NCBI GenBank assembly: GCA_036265815.1
Contig: DATAOI010000064.1
Coordinates: 1-64,000, forward strand
From: Gemmatimonadales bacterium
GTDB taxonomy: Bacteria; Gemmatimonadota; Gemmatimonadetes; Gemmatimonadales; GWC2-71-9
Reading direction: 5' to 3'
DNA: 64,000 nucleotides
Shown here: positions 33,645-42,400 of the stretch, piece by piece
Layout: each line of letters opens with the position of its first letter
How positions within the stretch are numbered: position 1 is the stretch's first letter
Position numbers and translations under genes: made by a program
The notes under the pieces: generated by a model
The model's input: the letters and a program-made list of their open reading frames with translations, nothing else
Database searches by the model: none
Told to the model about the DNA's origin: nothing

Positions 33645-34766
33645 GCGCAGGAGCGGCGGGAGCGACGAGTGGACGCGGAGCGCCCCGCCGAGCGCGGCTT
33701 CATAGCCGTCGACCATGCGATGGAGCGGGAACTCGACTTCGATCCGCCGGCGACCGCCCTCGCCCAGCAACCGGCGGCGGCCAGGATCGTCGAGCAACGC
33801 CGCGACAGTGGCGCCGAGCGCGTCGGGATCGCCCGGCGGCACCAGGAGCCCGGCGCTACCATCGCGACCGACCAGCTCGCCGGTGCCACCCCCGTCCGCG
33901 GCCACCACGGGACGGGCGCACGACATCGCCTCGCCCACCGCGTTGGGGAATGTCTCCCTGGGCGAGGGGTGCACCACCAGATCGGCCGCATTGAGCGCGG
34001 CCGCCACTTCCGCCGGACTCAGCAATCCGGTGAAGATCGTCGGCAGCGACAGCCGGTCGGCCAGCGACCGAAGCTCGGTCTCCCGGGCGCCGTCGCCCAT
34101 CACGACATAGGTGATGGGCGGATGTTCCCGGGCCACCACTCCCGCCAGCGCGTCGAAGGCCACTTCGTGACCCTTGTTGCGCGCCAGCTTTCCGGGCGTG
34201 AGGACCACGAAGCGGTCGGGGCCGATCCGGTACGCCGCGCGGAAGGCCAGCCCGGCCTGGGGATCGGGCCGGTAGCGCACGGTATCGTAGCCATTGGGGA
34301 TTCGCACCTGGGGAATCCGGCGAAGCCAGGGAGACTGCCGGTAGGCGTCCTCCCGGATGAAGTGCGATTGAAACACCAGGAGGGAGATGCGCCGGGCGTA
34401 CATTCGGTCGGCCAGGTGCCCTCGCGCGCCCCGATAATTCAGATTGTAGCGATACACCACCGCCGTCTTGAGCGGGAGCGTGGCGTATCCCGCCAGGCGC
34501 AGGTCGCGCGGCGTGTCGACGATGATGGCCTGCGCGCCCAGCCCGCGCAGCGCCCGGTTCAATGCCCAGACCTCGCGCGGGCCGGTATTCTTGGCCGGGA
34601 GCTGGGTCACCGGCAGGCCTTCCTCTTCGAATCGCCTGGTGAGGCGGGGGGCGCCGGTGAGCAGCAACGACTGGTGTCCTCGCTCCAGCAGCCCCTGGGC
34701 GATCTTGGCATAGCTGGCGGCCGATCCGCGCCAGCCGACCGCACCGATCATGAGAGCCACGCGCAT
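33642..34766 (-). CDS. GT4 family glycosyltransferase
   Basis: 374 residues from ATG 34766 (MRVALMIGAVGWRGSAASYAKIAQGLL). The second domain opens VLTPGKLARNKGHEVAFDALAG and the donor site is HPSPRETFPNAVGEAMSCARPVVA, with both glutamates present. The 187 codons open upstream of ATG 34766 overlap the next methyltransferase gene antiparallel in frame use and show no domain, so the short form is preferred. It is the middle of three minus-strand genes (methyltransferase, GT4, GT4) followed by another methyltransferase. Confidence 0.87.
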   Translation of the reverse strand: MRVALMIGAVGWRGSAASYAKIAQGLLERGHQSLLLTGAPRLTRRFEEEGLPVTQLPAKNTGPREVWALNRALRGLGAQAIIVDTPRDLRLAGYATLPLKTAVVYRYNLNYRGARGHLADRMYARRISLLVFQSHFIREDAYRQSPWLRRIPQVRIPNGYDTVRYRPDPQAGLAFRAAYRIGPDRFVVLTPGKLARNKGHEVAFDALAGVVAREHPPITYVVMGDGARETELRSLADRLSLPTIFTGLLSPAEVAAALNAADLVVHPSPRETFPNAVGEAMSCARPVVAADGGGTGELVGRDGSAGLLVPPGDPDALGATVAALLDDPGRRRLLGEGGRRRIEVEFPLHRMVDGYEAALGGALRVHSSLPPLLR

Positions 34767-34783
34767 GCCGGGAACGGCCGGGC

Positions 34784-35587
34784 TCACGCGCGCTCGAGCA
34801 GCCAGGCACCGCGGCCGGTGGGCAGCCGCGTGGCGCGCCACCCCTGCTCGCGGGCCCAGGTCTCCGCGATCTCCCGCTCGTCGGCGCGGTTGCCGTCGTC
34901 GAGCAGGATGGCGCACCCGGGCGCGAGATGCGGCCCGAGGAGCGGCACCGCGGGGTAGCGCGCGCGGGGCCCGCCGGCGCCTGGCGGACCGTCCACCACC
35001 AGCAGATCGATCGGCTCGCCCAGCGCGGATTCGTAGACCGGTGCGTACCATCGGAGCGACCGCCCGTCGGGCGCGGGCCGCTCCACCAGCGGTGCCGTCA
35101 CCAGGGTGACCAGATCCGCCAGGCCGTGCAGGCGGAGCTGCTCGAGCGTGCGCCTGGCGAACTCGGGATCGTGCTCCAGCGACACCAGTCGGCCGGCGCC
35201 CAGCCGGCGAAGGCAGCGGGCCAGGACCACCGTGGAGCTGCCCGAGCCGCACTCCACCACCAGCCGCGGGCGCCGCTCGGCCACCAGCTCGACGGCGCGC
35301 CGCATCACCAGCGGATCGGCGGCCCATCCGCCCAGCCAGACCGGAAAGTCACCCAGCAAGGGCTGGAGCTGAATGAGCGCCTCCTGCTGCCGGGCGGCCT
35401 GCAACAGCGTCGCCTCCGTCCGCGCCAGCTCGGCCAGCACAACGGCGCCGGTCCCGACGGCGCAGAGCGCGGCGCCGGCCCACCCCGCACCCCAGAGTCC
35501 AGTGACCACGCCGGCCACGATGGCCCCGAGGCCGAGCCACTGAGCCCGAGTCTGGGAGCGGACGCTGCGCAAGGAGATGAGTTTCAT
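34784..35587 (-). CDS. Membrane-anchored class I SAM-dependent methyltransferase
   Basis: 267 residues. Two hydrophobic helices (about 19-51) precede a cytoplasmic domain with RLVVECGSGSSTVVLARCL (motif I), VSLEHDPEFARRTLEQLRL and DLLVVDGPPGAGGPRARYPA, and then AILLDDGNRADER. This set is typical of the SAM methyltransferase group (methyltransferase_24) common in glycan loci. ATG 35587 has GAGGG five bases upstream. The membrane anchor suggests a lipid-linked substrate, which is inference. Confidence 0.8.
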   Translation of the reverse strand: MKLISLRSVRSQTRAQWLGLGAIVAGVVTGLWGAGWAGAALCAVGTGAVVLAELARTEATLLQAARQQEALIQLQPLLGDFPVWLGGWAADPLVMRRAVELVAERRPRLVVECGSGSSTVVLARCLRRLGAGRLVSLEHDPEFARRTLEQLRLHGLADLVTLVTAPLVERPAPDGRSLRWYAPVYESALGEPIDLLVVDGPPGAGGPRARYPAVPLLGPHLAPGCAILLDDGNRADEREIAETWAREQGWRATRLPTGRGAWLLERA

Positions 35588-35612
35588 GGACCCTCAATGA
35601 TGGCGTGGTCGC

Positions 35613-35618
35613 TATCTT
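35613..35618 (+). promoter_or_regulatory. Candidate -10 box upstream of the CgeB-like gene at 35664
   Basis: TATCTT in an otherwise GC-rich divergent gap; a start point near 35625 would leave a ~39-base leader. No clear -35 is visible, so confidence is low. Confidence 0.3.
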
Positions 35619-35663
35619 TCCGCTTTTCCGCGGCTCGCTCCGCCGGGCCACGCACCCTGGAGG

Positions 35664-36647
35664 ATGATCCTGCGCGTCGTCATCATCGGAGCGGGGCGGA
35701 GCCACAAGAACGAAGCCGCTATCGGGCGGGCCGTCGAGTCCCTGGGACTGCCCTCTCTGGTGATCAACGCCGTCACCTGGACCCAGAATCTAGGTCGGCT
35801 GGCCGCGCCGCTCCTACAGCGCCGGATCGAGGCGTTCGAGCCTGACGTGCTGATCTGCTCGCGGCACGCGCTGCTGCTGGGCGAGGCGCGGCTCCGGAGC
35901 CTCTTCCGCGGGCGCTATTCCGCCTTCTGGTACTTCGACCTCCGCATCCCACCGATCAAAGATGTCATCACCCTGGGCCGGCTGGTCGATACCATGTACA
36001 CCACCTACGCGCCCCAAGTCGAGGTCTTTCGCCAGCACGGAATCGAGCGGGTCCTGCACTTGCCGCAGGGCATGGACCCGGAGCTCGACCGCCCGGCCCC
36101 GGACCCGATCCCCGCGGCTTTCCGCTGCGACGTGGTATTCGTCGGCAGCGGCAAATTCGAGAACCGTTTCGCCGTGCTCCGGGCCGTGAGCGGGGTGGCG
36201 AAGCTGCACATTCGCGGCACCGACTGGGAGCGCGCCCCGGCGGACATGCCCGTCGTGGGCGGCCCGGTGTATGGCCCGGCGTATGCCCAGACCGTGAGCG
36301 GCGCGGCCATCTCGCTGGGGGCCAACTCGCTGCCCGAGATGGCGGCACAGCACGGCTCCGCCTCGAACCGCATGTGGAAGGTCATGGGGTGCGGCGGCTT
36401 CTACCTGGGCGAGTGGGTCGAGGGGCTGGACGCCTTTGCCCGTCACGGCGAGCACTGCGCCTGGTACCGCCAGCCGGGCGAGGCCGCGGAGCTGGCGCGG
36501 TATTATCTCGACCGGCCCGATGAGCGGCGGGCCATCGCCGCCGCGGGTCGCGAGCACGCCCTGGCTCACCACACCTATGCCCACCGGGTCCGCCTGCTGT
36601 TGGACCGCCGTGGCTACGACGCCGCGAGCCCTCAGACGATGGTGTAG
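35664..36647 (+). CDS. CgeB-like glycosyltransferase, copy 1
   Basis: 327 residues with the CgeB/Glyco_trans_1_2 layout: a short Rossmann start (RVVIIGAGRSHKNEAAIGRA), a central FVGSGKFENRFAVLRAV, the second-domain AISLGANSL...SNRMWKVMGCGGFYLGEWVEGL and the C-terminal HHTYAHRVRLLL. The CgeB group takes its name from a Bacillus spore-coat maturation protein; members here probably add sugars to a surface glycan. ATG 35664 directly follows GGAGG with no spacer, which is unusual. The 3' end overlaps a convergent GT2 gene by 16 bases. Confidence 0.78.
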   Translation: MILRVVIIGAGRSHKNEAAIGRAVESLGLPSLVINAVTWTQNLGRLAAPLLQRRIEAFEPDVLICSRHALLLGEARLRSLFRGRYSAFWYFDLRIPPIKDVITLGRLVDTMYTTYAPQVEVFRQHGIERVLHLPQGMDPELDRPAPDPIPAAFRCDVVFVGSGKFENRFAVLRAVSGVAKLHIRGTDWERAPADMPVVGGPVYGPAYAQTVSGAAISLGANSLPEMAAQHGSASNRMWKVMGCGGFYLGEWVEGLDAFARHGEHCAWYRQPGEAAELARYYLDRPDERRAIAAAGREHALAHHTYAHRVRLLLDRRGYDAASPQTMV

Positions 36648-37495
36648 TTGCGGTATTCGAACACCCGGATGCCGGTCAGCCGCTCGATCAGGCCCGAGAT
36701 CCAGTAGCGGAAAAATCTCCAGCGGAACCGGCGGGGCGAGATGATGCGCGCGGGGTCATGCCGCCGCGCGGCGATCCACTCCCTCGCGACGGCGGGATGG
36801 GGCCGGCGGAAGGGCCGGATCCCCGGCACCCAGGCGAGCAGCGGCATGCTCGGATCGGACTGCCGCCAGGGAAACATCGCTCGGTCGAGCTCCCGCTTCT
36901 GCCGCAGCGCCTGCGCGGGACGGGCCCAACCGTAGTGGAACATCTCGGCACTGGTGAGTCGTGCCCGGATCTTCCGGTGCTCTGGCCCCACCCGGAAGCC
37001 CTGCGCGTCCTGGTACGGGCGAATGTCGAGCGCGGGATCGAGCCGCACGGCCCGGACCTCGCGCCGATACCAACGCCGGTGAGTCGCGATCGTGTCGAAC
37101 CCGCCATAGAAGTGGAGGTAGCGGACCAGCAGCCCTTCCACTTTCGGATCGCCGTCGTATCTCTGGATCGCCCGCGCGAGCTCGACGGCGCCGTGCTCCT
37201 CCAGCACTTCGTCCGCCTGGATGTAGATGCCCCAGGGATGCCCGCAGTGCTGCATCGCCCGGAGCGTCTCGATCGCCAGCACCGCATTGCCCTGGCTCAT
37301 GTCCCATTCGGTCTCGACGATGCGGATCTTGGGGTCGTCAATCCCGCGCACCAGCTCCAGGGTCTCGTCTTCCGAGCGGCCCACGTTCACTACGACCTCA
37401 TCGCAGATCGGCAGGATCGAGCAGAGGCTCGCTTCCAGCGGAAAGTCCAGCTTGAGGGCGTTCCTCACGATGGTGAAGCCCGACACCTTGAGCAC
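36632..37495 (-). CDS. GT2 family glycosyltransferase (WaaE/KdtX-like)
   Basis: 287 residues from GTG 37495, giving VLKVSGFTIVRNALKLDFPL, the usual start of this family; EVVVNVGRSEDET and YIQADEVLEE carry the donor/metal-site acidic residues (QADE in place of DxD). Similar proteins add glucose to LPS core heptose. ATG 37558 is in frame but would share its codon with the divergent gene; a TATATT -10 box (complement of 37538-37543) lies inside that longer form, and GGAG precedes GTG 37495, so the shorter form is chosen. Confidence 0.8.
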   Translation of the reverse strand: MLKVSGFTIVRNALKLDFPLEASLCSILPICDEVVVNVGRSEDETLELVRGIDDPKIRIVETEWDMSQGNAVLAIETLRAMQHCGHPWGIYIQADEVLEEHGAVELARAIQRYDGDPKVEGLLVRYLHFYGGFDTIATHRRWYRREVRAVRLDPALDIRPYQDAQGFRVGPEHRKIRARLTSAEMFHYGWARPAQALRQKRELDRAMFPWRQSDPSMPLLAWVPGIRPFRRPHPAVAREWIAARRHDPARIISPRRFRWRFFRYWISGLIERLTGIRVFEYRNYTIV

Positions 37496-37537
37496 GGCGT
37501 GGTTCTCCAGCGCTGGTGGGGTTGGTGTCCCGGTCGC

Positions 37538-37547
37538 AATATAGATT
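37538..37547. promoter_or_regulatory. Overlapping divergent -10 boxes between the GT2 and GT4 genes
   Basis: The A+T-rich 10-mer AATATAGATT holds TAGATT on the plus strand (37542-37547, nine bases before ATG 37557) and TATATT on the minus strand (complement of 37538-37543). One small region would therefore serve both genes, and the two could not be opened independently. Confidence 0.4.
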
Positions 37548-37556
37548 TCCTCACCC

Positions 37557-38513
37557 ATGCACGTCGTCCTCTACCATCATGCGCGACTCCCGGTACGGGG
37601 CTACGGTGGAACCGAGCGGGTGGTCGTATGGCTCACGCGCGGGCTGGCCGCGCTGGGACACCGGGTCACCCTGCTGGCGCCCCGAGGGTCGCGGGTACCG
37701 GAGGCGGAGCTGATCGCGCTCGATCCGGCGGCGCTTCGCCGGCGGGAGTTCGACCTCGCCGCGCAGCTTCCGGCGGCCTTCGACATTCTGCACCTCCATG
37801 GTCCGCGTTATCTGCCCGCCGGCGTGCCCCACGTCTTCACCCTGCACGGCAACAGCAAGCCCGGGGTGACCCGGCCGGCGAACACCATCTACGTCAGTGC
37901 CGACCATGCCCGGCGGCACGGTGCGTCAGCCTTCGTGCACAACGGAGTGGATCCCGGCGAGTTCGTCTTCCGGCGGGCGAAGGGCGACTACGACCTGTTC
38001 CTCGGACGGCTGCACGGGCTCAAGGGCTACCGCTGGGCCATCGAGGGTGCGCGCGCCAGCGGCCGCCGGCTGGTGCTGGCGGGCGGATGGCGCCCCAGTG
38101 TCCGGCGGGGCGTCCGGTTCGTGGGATCGGTGGACGGCGCGGCCAAGGCGGAGTGGCTCGCCGGCGCTCGCTGTCTCTGGATGCCGGCGCGATGGGACGA
38201 GCCGTTCGGGCTCACCGCGGTCGAGGCGATGATGAGCGGGACGCCCGTGCTGGGCACCCGGCGGGGTGCGCTGCCCGAAGTGATTACCCCGGACGTGGGA
38301 GCGTTGGGCGATTCGGTTGCCGAGCTTGCGGCACTAGCTCACGACATCGAGCGCATCGACCCGCTGGCCTGCCGGGCCCGTGCCGAGCGGCATTTCTCGC
38401 ACCGCGTCATGGCGGAGCGATACCTGCGGATGTACCAGGGATTCCTCGAGACGGGTAGTCTGCCGGAGGGGGTGTTGCCGCCCGGCCGAGCGGCTACATT
38501 GGATCTTCCATGA
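37557..38513 (+). CDS. GT4 family glycosyltransferase
   Basis: 318 residues, shorter than most GT4 enzymes. It begins MHVVLYHHARLPVRGYGGTERVVVWL (glycine-rich N-terminal loop), has LFLGRLHGLKGYRWAIEGA at the domain boundary and PARWDEPFGLTAVEAMMSGTPVLG as the complete E-x7-E donor site. The stop overlaps the ATG of the next CgeB-like gene (ATGA). Confidence 0.87.
   Translation: MHVVLYHHARLPVRGYGGTERVVVWLTRGLAALGHRVTLLAPRGSRVPEAELIALDPAALRRREFDLAAQLPAAFDILHLHGPRYLPAGVPHVFTLHGNSKPGVTRPANTIYVSADHARRHGASAFVHNGVDPGEFVFRRAKGDYDLFLGRLHGLKGYRWAIEGARASGRRLVLAGGWRPSVRRGVRFVGSVDGAAKAEWLAGARCLWMPARWDEPFGLTAVEAMMSGTPVLGTRRGALPEVITPDVGALGDSVAELAALAHDIERIDPLACRARAERHFSHRVMAERYLRMYQGFLETGSLPEGVLPPGRAATLDLP
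38475..38500 (+). promoter_or_regulatory. Possible internal promoter before CgeB-like copy 2
   Basis: TTGCCG (38475-38480) and TACATT (38495-38500) with a short 14-bp spacer, nine bases before ATG 38510. The box lies within the coding end of the upstream GT4 gene and may be chance. Confidence 0.3.
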
Positions 38514-39550
38514 CGCTATCTGAACCTGGACGGACCCGCCGCCGCGTGCTGATCGTGGGCCGCGGCGGCTCCCACCGCATCGAGGCGGCGATCGCCCGGG
38601 GTGTCCGGGAGCTGGGCCACACGGTCCGCCTCCTCGACGTCCCCCGCTGGCAGCAGCGGCTCGGGGGCCCGGCCGGACGCCTCATCCGCTGGCGGGCCGA
38701 CAGCTTCGCACCGGACAGCGTCCTCCTGACCCGCCATGCCGCCGCCCTGGACCAGCCCACGCTGGACGCCCTGGTCCGGGGCCGCCGCTCCGCGTTCTGG
38801 TCCTTCGACCTGGTGAGCAAGCCGCACGAACGTATCATTCGGCTGGCTCGCGCGGTGGATCGGATGTTCGTCACCTGCCCCTCGCAGGTGGAGCTCTACC
38901 AGTCCGCGGGTATCCACGCGGTGCACTTTCTCCCCCTCGCGGCCGATCCCGCGCTCGATCGCCCGGCGCGATGGTCCTCGCGCCGCTACCGCTGCGAGGT
39001 CTCCTTCGTCGGATCGGGGGAGTACTCCTTCCGGCACCAGTTGCTGCGTAGCGTCGCCGCGCGATTCGCCCTGCAGATCCGCGGTCCCGGCTGGGAGGAC
39101 GCCGACGGCGATCTGCCGGTGGCCGGTGGCGCGGTGCGCGGCCGCCAGCTCGCCAGGGTGGTGCGGGGCGCGGCCATCTCGCTCGGCGCGCATGCGTTTC
39201 GTGCCCAGAGCACCGAGCAGGCCTGCCCCTCGAATCATATGTGGAAGATCCTGGCGTGCGGCGGCTTCTATCTGGGTCCCTGGATGGAGGGGATCGATAG
39301 CCTGGCCCACGGAGGCGAGCACTGCGTGTGGTACGACCCGGCGGAGGAAGCGGTGGATCTCATTCACTACTATCTGCACCGGCCCGAGATCCGCTCCGCC
39401 ATTGCCCATGCCGGCCGCCGCCATGTCCTGGAGCATCACACCTATGCCGACCGCCTGGCTCTGCTGCTCGAGGGCCGCGGATTTTCGCTGGACGACACCG
39501 TGCCGGAGGCGGACGCGGATGGCCGCGCTCCAATGGATCAGACGGCGTAA
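38510..39550 (+). CDS. CgeB-like glycosyltransferase, copy 2
   Basis: 346 residues, clearly paralogous to the gene at 35664: VLIVGRGGSHRIEAAIARG, FVGSGEYSFRHQLLRSV, AISLGAHAFR...SNHMWKILACGGFYLGPWMEGI and HHTYADRLALLL align one to one with copy 1. Coupled to the preceding GT4 by a four-base overlap; TACATT at 38495-38500 lies nine bases before ATG, so an internal leaderless promoter is also possible. The 3' end overlaps the convergent third copy by 13 bases. Confidence 0.8.
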   Translation: MTLSEPGRTRRRVLIVGRGGSHRIEAAIARGVRELGHTVRLLDVPRWQQRLGGPAGRLIRWRADSFAPDSVLLTRHAAALDQPTLDALVRGRRSAFWSFDLVSKPHERIIRLARAVDRMFVTCPSQVELYQSAGIHAVHFLPLAADPALDRPARWSSRRYRCEVSFVGSGEYSFRHQLLRSVAARFALQIRGPGWEDADGDLPVAGGAVRGRQLARVVRGAAISLGAHAFRAQSTEQACPSNHMWKILACGGFYLGPWMEGIDSLAHGGEHCVWYDPAEEAVDLIHYYLHRPEIRSAIAHAGRRHVLEHHTYADRLALLLEGRGFSLDDTVPEADADGRAPMDQTA

Positions 39551-40536
39551 GCCGGGGGCGGGTCCGCTCGGGGGGTGACGGTTTCCAGCAGGGCCCACAT
39601 CCGGTGCATGTAGGTGTGCTCGGTGAGCGCCCGCTGGCGCGCCCCCGCGCCCACCTGCTCCGCCCAGGCGCGATCGTGCAGCGCTTCCGCCGTGAGACTT
39701 CGGAGATCGGCCGTGCCGCGCGCCACCAGGATCTCGGAGCCTTCGCGGAAGTAGTCGTGCAGGTCGGGCGAGTCTTCGACCACCTGGGGCACCCCGATGG
39801 CCGCGAGCTCGAACAGGCGGCGGTCTACGCCTGACTGCGCGCCCTCGACGCAGGGGATGTTGATGGCCACCGAGGCTCCCGCGTAGGCCCGCACGTAGTC
39901 CTCGTGCTGCAGCAGCTCCCCCCGGCAGTAGTCCCGCAGCCTGGTCTTCCGCCAGCCCGGACCCCAGACCGCCAGCCCGTACTCCACCAGCTCCCACAGC
40001 ATCCGCTCGCGATGGGGCGTCGCGGTGCCGACGAACACCACGTTGGCCCGGAATCGGTCGCGCGCACGCATGGGGCGGTGCACCGACGGGTCGCAGCCGG
40101 CCGCAAGGTAGTAGACCGGTGGGTTGCCGGCGGCCTCGAGCACGCCGGCGGTGGCGCTGTCCGCTACGAACACGGCGTCGTAGGAGGCGGCGTAAGGGCG
40201 GATTTCTTGCGGGGAGCGCCGGGCGTCGCAGAACCAGTTCACCCAGGTAGCGTGGACCGCTTTCTTGAGCCAGGCCACCATGCCGGCGTCGATCTGGGTG
40301 CCCTCGAGCACCAGCACCAGCGCGGGCGACGTATGCCCCAACGCGCGGGCCAGCCGCTCCTGCAGTCCGATCCGGCGGAGCCGGCTCAGCCACCCGCCCG
40401 AGCGCGAGAGGTTGAACGCCACCACCCGGCAGCCGAGCCGCTCCAGCGCCCGCCGGCGGAGCCTGGCGTGGGCGTGGAGCTGCTCGTCGAACTCGCCGAC
40501 CAGAAAGACCCGGGTATCGGAGAACATGTCTGACAC
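39538..40536 (-). CDS. CgeB-like glycosyltransferase, copy 3
   Basis: 332 residues from GTG 40536. More diverged than the other two copies: RVFLVGEFDEQLHAHARLRRRAL, VVFVGTATPHRERMLWELV, VAINIPCVEGAQSGVDRRLFELAAIGVPQVVED and EHTYMHRMWALL keep the family order. Promoter TTGTAA-16-TACCTT ends seven bases before GTG, so GTG 40536 is preferred to ATG 40527. Confidence 0.8.
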   Translation of the reverse strand: MSDMFSDTRVFLVGEFDEQLHAHARLRRRALERLGCRVVAFNLSRSGGWLSRLRRIGLQERLARALGHTSPALVLVLEGTQIDAGMVAWLKKAVHATWVNWFCDARRSPQEIRPYAASYDAVFVADSATAGVLEAAGNPPVYYLAAGCDPSVHRPMRARDRFRANVVFVGTATPHRERMLWELVEYGLAVWGPGWRKTRLRDYCRGELLQHEDYVRAYAGASVAINIPCVEGAQSGVDRRLFELAAIGVPQVVEDSPDLHDYFREGSEILVARGTADLRSLTAEALHDRAWAEQVGAGARQRALTEHTYMHRMWALLETVTPRADPPPAYAV

Positions 40537-40543
40537 GGTTCCG

Positions 40544-40571
40544 AAGGTAGCGAATGGCGAGACGATTACAA
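40544..40571 (-). promoter_or_regulatory. Leaderless promoter of CgeB-like copy 3
   Basis: Minus strand TTGTAA (complement of 40566-40571), 16-bp spacer, TACCTT (complement of 40544-40549), seven bases, GTG 40536. The -35 includes the TAA stop of the ABC transporter gene upstream. Confidence 0.5.
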
Positions 40572-42398
40572 CTCCGCCGGCACGGTCGTCTCCTCGTCGC
40601 GAAATTGCAGATCGTAGAGCCGGCGATAGAGACCGCGGGCCCGGAAGAGCTCCTCGTGGGTGCCGCGCTGCACGATCCGGCCGGCATCGAGCACCACGAT
40701 CTCGTCGGCGTCCCGCACGGTGGCGAGGCGGTGGGCGATCACCAGCACGGTGCGCTCCCGCATCAGCCGGTCGATCGCCTGCTGGACCAGGCGCTCCGAT
40801 TCGGTGTCCAGCGCGCTGGTGGCCTCGTCGAGGATAAGGATCGGCGGATCGCGCAGCAGCGCGCGGGCGATGGCGATGCGCTGCCGCTGGCCGCCCGAGA
40901 GGCGGGTGCCCCGCTCCCCGAGAACCGTCTCGTAGCCCTGAGGGAGCTGGGCGATGAAGCCGGCCGCGTTGGCCGCCTCCGCGGCCGCCTCGACCTGGGC
41001 TCGGGTAGCTCCCGGTGAGCCGTAGGCGATATTGGCATGCACCGTGTCGTTGAGCAGCACGGTATCCTGGCTCACCACGCCGAGCAGCGCGCGGATCGAG
41101 CGCCGGGTGAGCCGGGTGAGCGGAACCCCGTCCATCAGGATCTCTCCCCCGGTCGGGTCGTGGAACCGGGGCAGCAGGTCGGCCAGCGTGGTCTTCCCCG
41201 CCCCGGAGGGGCCCACGAGGGCCACGACACGCCCGCGCGGCAGCACGAAGGAGACGTCGAGCAGCACCGGGTCGCCGCTCCCATAGCGGAACGAGACCCG
41301 GTCGAAGACCACCTCGCGCTGGAAGCGGGCCTCGCCCTCGCCCGGCTGATCGAGCTCGCTCGAGGGCTCGTCCAGGATCTCGAACACCCGCTCGGCACTC
41401 GCCAGGGTGACCGCCATGACGGCGGGGTAAGAGGCGATGGTCTTGAGCGGCGAAGTCAGCTTCAGCGCCGCCATGAGGAAGACGATGATCGTCTCGGGCG
41501 CGAGCGGCGCGGAGAGACCGATGAGACCAGGCTTGGTGGCGGCCCAGATGATGAGGATCACCAGCAGCCCGGAGAAGACCTCGGTGAGCGGACTGGTGAG
41601 GGAGGAGAAGCGCTGGGTGCGGATCACCTGTTTCCGGTACCGGCTGGCCTGGGAGGCAAAGCGCGCCGCCTCACGGGGCTCCTCGCCGTAGGAGCGGATG
41701 AGCCGGATGGCGCTGATCCGCTCGGTGATCGTGGCCGTCACCTCGCCCCGCTCACGGGTGCGGGCCCGCGAGTGCCGCCGGAGCCGGATGAGGAGCGACT
41801 GCAGCAGCAGCACCAGGAACGGCACGAACGCCAGGGTGAGGAGGGTGAGCCGGAGCGAGATCTGGCTCAGCACCACCAGCGTGGTCGCCACCACCACCGC
41901 GTTCTGGAAGAGCGAAAGCAGCGACGCCGTAATGACCGTCTTGGTCTGATCCACCTCGGTGATGATGCCCGAGATGAGCTGCCCGGCCCGGGTCCGCTGG
42001 AAGTAGCCCAGGTCGAGCGTCAGCATGTGGCTGAAGATCCGGGTGCGGAGGTCGCGCACCAATCCTTCCTGCACCCCGACCGAGATCTGGGTCGACGCGT
42101 AGGCGAGCGCGTTCTTGAGCAGCAGGCCGATCGCGAGCAGCACCACCAGCCGGCCTGCCGCCCCCGCGGGCGTGAGTCCCGCCACCAGCGGCTCGGTCAC
42201 GTGGTAGACCAGGGCCTCCAGCCGGGTGGACCCGGCGCGGAGCGGTCCGGCGGTGCCGAAGAGGTGTTTGAGCAGCGGGATCAGGATGACCAGGGTCACC
42301 CCGTCGAGCAGCGACGCCAGGAAGGTGGTGAGAAGCCCGAGCGCCAGCCAGCCCCGGTAGGGTCGGACCTGCCGCAGCAGCCGGAGCTCGGTCCGCAC
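40566..42398 (-). CDS. MsbA-like ABC exporter (fused membrane and ATPase domains)
   Basis: 610 residues. Six membrane helices fill about 15-320; the nucleotide-binding domain has Walker A GPSGAGKTT, Q-loop SQDTVLLN, signature LSGGQRQR, Walker B ILILDEATSAL and the switch His in IAHRLAT. Type IV exporters of this form flip lipid A, lipid-linked oligosaccharides or drugs. In a glycosyltransferase cluster, export of a lipid-linked glycan is most likely. GTG 42398 follows the PorX-like stop by two bases, so both are on one transcript. Confidence 0.9.
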   Translation of the reverse strand: MRTELRLLRQVRPYRGWLALGLLTTFLASLLDGVTLVILIPLLKHLFGTAGPLRAGSTRLEALVYHVTEPLVAGLTPAGAAGRLVVLLAIGLLLKNALAYASTQISVGVQEGLVRDLRTRIFSHMLTLDLGYFQRTRAGQLISGIITEVDQTKTVITASLLSLFQNAVVVATTLVVLSQISLRLTLLTLAFVPFLVLLLQSLLIRLRRHSRARTRERGEVTATITERISAIRLIRSYGEEPREAARFASQASRYRKQVIRTQRFSSLTSPLTEVFSGLLVILIIWAATKPGLIGLSAPLAPETIIVFLMAALKLTSPLKTIASYPAVMAVTLASAERVFEILDEPSSELDQPGEGEARFQREVVFDRVSFRYGSGDPVLLDVSFVLPRGRVVALVGPSGAGKTTLADLLPRFHDPTGGEILMDGVPLTRLTRRSIRALLGVVSQDTVLLNDTVHANIAYGSPGATRAQVEAAAEAANAAGFIAQLPQGYETVLGERGTRLSGGQRQRIAIARALLRDPPILILDEATSALDTESERLVQQAIDRLMRERTVLVIAHRLATVRDADEIVVLDAGRIVQRGTHEELFRARGLYRRLYDLQFRDEETTVPAEL

Positions 42399-42400
42399 GG

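Noticed and set aside
37496-37558. ATG 37558 as the start of the GT2 gene
   Set aside because: The extra 21 residues are not typical of the family, and a TATATT box lies inside them; GTG 37495 has a ribosome-binding site.
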